Shown: in pieces, positions 60,213-64,000 of the stretch
Layout: each line of letters starts with the position of its first letter
How positions within the stretch are numbered: position 1 is the stretch's first letter
Source of the DNA: Planctomycetota bacterium
Lineage (GTDB): Bacteria > Planctomycetota > Phycisphaerae > Phycisphaerales > UBA1924
Assembly (NCBI GenBank): GCA_018242605.1
Contig: JAFEBP010000003.1
Span: 62,001 to 126,000, forward strand
Direction of reading: 5' to 3'
DNA: 64,000 nt
The notes under the pieces: generated by a model
What the model saw: only the letters and a program-made list of their open reading frames with translations
Database searches by the model: none
Told to the model about the DNA's origin: nothing
Program-made: the position numbers and the translations under genes

Positions 60213-61345
60213 TCCAGTCCTGGGCGCTGTTGGTGGATGCGTACCGCGAGCTGAAGGCCAAGAAGCTCTTCTGGATCACGATGATGCTCTCGGGGCTCGT
60301 CGTGCTGGCGTTCGGGCTGGTGGGGATCAACTCCAAGGGGTTGACCATCATGTGGTGGGAGTTCCCGCTGCCGATGCTCAACACCAACGTGATCCAGCCG
60401 TCGGTCTTCTACAAGTTCGTGTTCGTGCAGCTGGGCGTGCCGATCTGGCTCACGTGGATCGCCTCGGCCCTGGCGCTCATCTCCACGGCGGGGATGATCC
60501 CGGACTTCATCGCCGGGGGCGCGGTGGAGATGACGCTGAGCAAGCCCATCGGCCGCCTGCGGCTGTTCCTGACCAAGTACTGCTGCGGGCTGCTCTTTGT
60601 CGCACTGCAGGTGGCGGTGTTCGCGGGGGCGTGCTTCCTGGTGATCGGCTTCCGCGGCCACTCGTGGGAGTGGCGGCTGTGGCTGGCGGTGCCCATCGTG
60701 CTGCTGTGCTTTTCTTACCTGTACTGCGTGTGCGCCCTGGTGGGGCTGCTCACGCGGTCGACCATCGCGGCGCTGCTGCTCACCATCCTGTTCTGGTTCC
60801 TGCTGTTCATCCTCAACACCGTTGACGCGGTGATGGTGGCGCAGCGCGAATCGTCGATCGTCCGGCTGGAGAGCTCCGAGAAGATGCTCGCCACGCGCGA
60901 GGCCAACGTCCGCAAGCTGCTCCCCGCCGACCTGCCCGACGACGCGGCCCGCGACGCCGAGGTGGCCAAGCACCCGATGGTGGAGTACGCACGCTCGCAG
61001 GTGAAGGACGCCCAGCAGTCGGTCAAGACCTGGACCAACACCGCCCGCATCTTCTACTTCATCCGCACGGTGCTCCCCAAGACCAACGAGACCACGGCGC
61101 TGCTCAACCGCAACCTGCTCTCGATGGATGAACTGCGCAAGTTCATGCCGCAGGACGACGAGAACGACGAGGACGTCGAGGGGCCGCCCAAGCGCCGTCG
61201 CGGCGGGCCCAACGGCAAGGTGCAGGACCGCATCGAGGCCGCGATGCGGTCGCGTTCGGCGTACTGGGTGGCGGGCACCTCGGTGACGTTCGAGATCATC
61301 ATCCTGGGCATCGCGTGCGTGGTCTTCTGTCGGCGCGATTTCTAA
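60209..61345 (+). CDS. ABC-2 type exporter permease
   Basis: A 378-residue membrane protein translated from an ATG that overlaps the ATPase stop by four bases, so the two are translationally coupled. About six hydrophobic helices are visible: LFWITMMLSGLVVLAFGLVG, LTWIASALALISTAGMIPDF, a large group at 110-200, and the C-terminal VTFEIIILGIACVVFCRRDF. Between helices five and six is a long charged loop (about 215-345) with Glu/Asp/Lys runs and PPKRRRGGP. Substrate is unknown; related ABC-2 exporters move polymers or drugs. The stop TAA overlaps that of the convergent glycosyltransferase gene (CTAA). Confidence 0.85.
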   Translation: MIQSWALLVDAYRELKAKKLFWITMMLSGLVVLAFGLVGINSKGLTIMWWEFPLPMLNTNVIQPSVFYKFVFVQLGVPIWLTWIASALALISTAGMIPDFIAGGAVEMTLSKPIGRLRLFLTKYCCGLLFVALQVAVFAGACFLVIGFRGHSWEWRLWLAVPIVLLCFSYLYCVCALVGLLTRSTIAALLLTILFWFLLFILNTVDAVMVAQRESSIVRLESSEKMLATREANVRKLLPADLPDDAARDAEVAKHPMVEYARSQVKDAQQSVKTWTNTARIFYFIRTVLPKTNETTALLNRNLLSMDELRKFMPQDDENDEDVEGPPKRRRGGPNGKVQDRIEAAMRSRSAYWVAGTSVTFEIIILGIACVVFCRRDF

Positions 61346-62622
61346 ACAGCGGTATTCTGGCGAGCGAGGCGCTCGAGTTCGTCGGCCGCGCGGGCCGGGC
61401 CGTTCTCAACGGCGATCTTCGCGCCCAGCGACGCCGCGGCGTGGGCCGGGCCGGGTTCAAGAGCGCGCGAGAGTGCGTCGGCGAGCCGCCGCTCGTTGAG
61501 GCGGCCGGCGTGGAGCGTGACCGAGACGCCTAAAGCCTTGGCCCGTCGGGCGTTGTCGAACTCGTCGTTGGCGAAGGGGATGATCACGGTGGGCTTGCCG
61601 GCGCGCATCGCCTGGCCGGTGGTGCCGACGCCGCCGTGATGCACCACCGCCGCGGCGTTCGGGAAGATGGTCGAGAACGGCGCGTACGCGAAGGCGCGGA
61701 TGCCGGGGGGCAGGTCGCGCGGGGCGTACTCCATCTTGCCCACGAGCAGCGCGGCGCGCCGGTTGATCGCGCGGCAGGCGCGGGCGGCGATCTCGTAGAA
61801 CCCGTTGTGATGGTGGACGATGCTGGTGCCCAGCGTAAAGACGATCGGCGGCTGGCCGGCGTCGCGGCATTCCTCCAGGAACTGCTCGACCTCGTGCGGC
61901 GCGGTCTCGTTGGCGTGCGCCCGGTCGAAGAAGCAGAAGCCGCAGATCACGCCCGGCTCGGGATCGTCGGGCAACGGCCCGCGAAAATGCGGCGACCACA
62001 GCCCCAGCACGCGGGGCGTGCCGAGCGCTTCGGTGAAGAACTGATCCCGGGCCGGCGGCCACCCCAACGCGCGGCGGCGGCGGTTGAGGGGGCGGTCGAA
62101 GATCATCCGCATGCCGAAGCGACTGATCGTCAGTCGCAGGCGCATGAGCCAGCGCGGGGCCTTCTCCAGTTGATACGAGGTGTGCACGCACGGGTCCTGG
62201 CGGTTAAACCAGAAGACCGGCGCCAGGATCGCCGTGACGCAGGGGATGTTCTCGCGTTCGCAGACCCAGCGGCTCCCCAGGCTGATGTGGTGTCGCAGCA
62301 CGACATCGGGCCGGAACTCTCGCAGCGAAGCTTCGACGCCCTGGATCGTGGGCTCGACGGTCTCGTCGATCAGTTCGCGGATGACCAGGCCCGCGCTGCG
62401 CATCTCCTTGGCCAGGTGCGGGTTGTGGAGCACGCGGAGCAGTTGCTCCTCGCTGCCCAGCGGGCGGTAGCCCAGCCCCTCGGCGCGGACTCGCGGCTCG
62501 TAGTGCGGGTTCACGAGCATCTCGACGGCGTGACCGCGCCGACGCAGCTCGGCGCCGATGGCGACGAAGGGGTTGATGTCGCCGGAGGAACCGACGGTGG
62601 TGATGAGGAATCGCAGCGGCAT
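61342..62622 (-). CDS. Glycosyltransferase of the UGT/GT1-GT28 kind
   Basis: A 426-residue GT-B fold glycosyltransferase. N-terminus LRFLITTVGSSGDINPFVAI is the classical opening of the UGT/sterol-glucosyltransferase group. The nucleotide-sugar site is visible in the C-terminal half: VFTLGTSIVHHHN, then VVHHGGVGTTGQAMRAGKPTVI with the His-His-Gly-Gly and the Pro-x-x-x-Pro-x-x-x-Asp-Glu-Phe-Asp tail. Acceptor is unknown, a lipid or surface glycan is likely given the O-antigen-ligase-like gene 13 bases upstream. The ATG at 62622 is preferred over the longer frame. Confidence 0.87.
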   Translation of the reverse strand: MPLRFLITTVGSSGDINPFVAIGAELRRRGHAVEMLVNPHYEPRVRAEGLGYRPLGSEEQLLRVLHNPHLAKEMRSAGLVIRELIDETVEPTIQGVEASLREFRPDVVLRHHISLGSRWVCERENIPCVTAILAPVFWFNRQDPCVHTSYQLEKAPRWLMRLRLTISRFGMRMIFDRPLNRRRRALGWPPARDQFFTEALGTPRVLGLWSPHFRGPLPDDPEPGVICGFCFFDRAHANETAPHEVEQFLEECRDAGQPPIVFTLGTSIVHHHNGFYEIAARACRAINRRAALLVGKMEYAPRDLPPGIRAFAYAPFSTIFPNAAAVVHHGGVGTTGQAMRAGKPTVIIPFANDEFDNARRAKALGVSVTLHAGRLNERRLADALSRALEPGPAHAAASLGAKIAVENGPARAADELERLARQNTAV

Positions 62623-62635
62623 GGACCGCCCGAGT

Positions 62636-64000
62636 TTACGACTGGCCTTCGGCGGGCGCCCAGCCGTATTCATGGCCGGGCTCTTCGAGGGCGTGCTGCT
62701 CGTAATCGCCGTAGCCGGCGGCGTACGCCGCGGCCTCGTCCTTCAGGCGGATGAGCAGGCCGTACGCGAGCGTGGAGAACGTGAGGAAGAAGACCAACTG
62801 CGGGGACATTCGGGCCACGCCGTAGCCCTCGGCCATGTTGCCCAGCCAGTACATCGTGAAGAAGCCGATGCACAGGTCAATGAGCCGCTTGACGTGCGGC
62901 TGGGCGCCGAAGCGGTTGGCCACCAGGCGCATGCACAGGAAGCCGGTCACGATCATCATGAGCAGCAGCAGCAACGGCACCGTGATGCCGAAGCTGGCGA
63001 AGCCGTAGAGGAACCCGTTCTCGCTGCCGCCGGCCTCGTTCAGACCCACCCCGATGGCGGGGTTGGACATGCCGGTCTCCCACATCGTGGACCACTTGTC
63101 GCTTCGGGTATCGCTGCTGCTGGTGAGTCGCTCGAAGCCGAACTTCACGCCCATCTCCGTCGCCAAAAGCACCAGGCCGTACACCGCGGCGGCGACGACG
63201 GGGGCGAAGAGCACCGCCTTGCCAATGCGGGCGTAAAAGATCGCCGTCAGGCCCGCGACCGTGGTGATGAGACCGGTGCGGCTGCCCGTCCACAGCACGA
63301 ACACCACGTGGCTCGCCGCGATCGCGGCCCACATCAGTTTCCACCGCTTCTTGGGGTCGTTGAGGAAGAGCCACGTGCACGTGACGGTGAGCACGGCGGA
63401 GAGGCCCGCGGCGTGCTGGGGGTTGCCGGAGAGACCCACGAAGCGCCGGCCCGAGCCGGTGATGAGCACGCTCTGGTCGATGCCGAACTGCACGGTGCAG
63501 GCGATCGTCCAGGCCAGCGCGCCCAGGGCCAGGAACCGCAGCACCACGATCCAGTCGTCCCATTCCTTGAGGACGGCGGAGATCAGCAGCATCATCGGGA
63601 CCATGGTGAGCAGCGCGAAGATGATGGCCAGGAATCCGGCGATGGGACCACCGGTGGGCTGGATGATGATGATCATGCCCATCAGCACGTTGAGGAAGAC
63701 GTACAGCCAAGAGAGGGGCGCGGTGTAGCGGGGGTTGACCTTGGAGGCGTGCGCGAACAGGCCCAGGCACATGAGGGCGGCGCACCCGGCGTACATGAAG
63801 TTGCGCTTGTCCTGGATCGAGAAGAGCCAGGTGCGGTACTCGGTGCCCTTTTCGGCGTCCTTGGGAAGACCCAGGCCGGCGAGGAAGAGCATGGCGGACA
63901 GCAGGAACAACCCCCCCTTGGGGGACTTGAGCATCATGAAGATGATGCTCACCACCGCCGCGGCGACGATGCCGAGTTTCCAGATGTTGTCTGCGCTGAA
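62636..64000 (-). CDS. O-antigen-ligase/polymerase-like membrane protein, cut by window edge
   Basis: At least 439 residues, with the 5' end beyond the window: the frame stays open to base 64000. About ten membrane helices are seen, and the Wzy/WaaL-type signature region is present: GLSGNPQHAAGLSAVLTVTC, LWTGSRTGLITTVAGL (the Arg of the SRTG motif), and NPAIGVGLNEAGGSENGFLY, which corresponds to the GxG...HNxyl loop. It should attach or polymerise glycans in the envelope. The Glu/Tyr/Ala-rich cytoplasmic tail is unusual. The glycosyltransferase gene follows after 13 bases, so the two are probably one transcript. Confidence 0.85.
   Translation of the reverse strand, partial: FSADNIWKLGIVAAAVVSIIFMMLKSPKGGLFLLSAMLFLAGLGLPKDAEKGTEYRTWLFSIQDKRNFMYAGCAALMCLGLFAHASKVNPRYTAPLSWLYVFLNVLMGMIIIIQPTGGPIAGFLAIIFALLTMVPMMLLISAVLKEWDDWIVVLRFLALGALAWTIACTVQFGIDQSVLITGSGRRFVGLSGNPQHAAGLSAVLTVTCTWLFLNDPKKRWKLMWAAIAASHVVFVLWTGSRTGLITTVAGLTAIFYARIGKAVLFAPVVAAAVYGLVLLATEMGVKFGFERLTSSSDTRSDKWSTMWETGMSNPAIGVGLNEAGGSENGFLYGFASFGITVPLLLLLMMIVTGFLCMRLVANRFGAQPHVKRLIDLCIGFFTMYWLGNMAEGYGVARMSPQLVFFLTFSTLAYGLLIRLKDEAAAYAAGYGDYEQHALEEPGHEYGWAPAEGQS

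Noticed and set aside
1-64000. tRNA, rRNA and known riboswitches
   Set aside because: No tRNA-like cloverleaf with a TTCRANNC arm, no rRNA segment and no cobalamin-box-like element was found by eye; absence is not proof without a covariance search.

Overview
The window is a high-GC chromosomal segment from what looks like a planctomycete of the Phycisphaerae type. The taxonomic reading is an inference. It rests on three secreted proteins ending in a GC-type dockerin-like double Asp repeat that closes with Gly-Gly-Cys, a PEP-CTERM-like exported protein, tandem formylglycine sulfatases, an ECF sigma factor directly upstream of a membrane Ser/Thr kinase, and many large secreted beta-propeller or lectin proteins. 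Most genes are ordinary accessory-metabolism, envelope and regulatory genes in short operons. No rRNA, tRNA or CRISPR array was seen.

Layout. 1-4.9 kb: the end of a prolyl oligopeptidase, a DUF433/DUF5615 toxin-antitoxin pair, a cysteine synthase and a membrane glycosyltransferase-like protein. 4.9-12.0 kb (minus strand): a four-gene set encoding a TlpA-like thioredoxin, a lipoprotein, an exported protein and a 1337-residue FtsK/SpoIIIE-type ATPase with three RecA-like modules. 12-18.4 kb: small hypothetical genes, a class V aminotransferase, an orphan MlaF-like ABC ATPase and a flavoprotein that looks like the eukaryotic, not bacterial, class of UDP-galactopyranose mutase. 18.4-19.5 kb: a 1.1 kb gene-free stretch holding ten copies of a 16-nt motif, most of them in a 139-bp tandem repeat. 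19.5-25 kb: a mobile, horizontally mixed region with a MntA/HepT toxin-antitoxin pair, an IS5-type and an IS630-type element (both with A7 frameshift sites) and an IS-flanked kelch/dockerin gene.

25-34 kb: a periplasmic FKBP, a double GNAT, an RsbU-type phosphatase next to a stand-alone CarH-like cobalamin sensor protein, and three secreted surface proteins. 34-38 kb: a PilT-type ATPase and two sulfatases. 38.7-41.9 kb: a candidate antiviral STAND protein (Mrr-like nuclease, NB-ARC-like ATPase, ten TPRs). 42.8-43.4 kb: a second gene-free cluster of the same 16-nt motif, in the same orientation relative to the gene downstream of it. 43.4-51.4 kb: PhhB, an asparagine-synthase-like protein, a lipoprotein, a LuxR-type regulator and the sigma/kinase pair. 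51.5-64 kb: a C-type lectin/dockerin protein, bifunctional PutA, Pgi, an ABC-2 exporter pair, a glycosyltransferase and the start of an O-antigen-ligase-like gene that runs off the window.

The strongest candidates for something undescribed are the dispersed motif clusters, the B12-photosensor/RsbU pair, the STAND nuclease-TPR protein and the three-ATPase FtsK-like operon.
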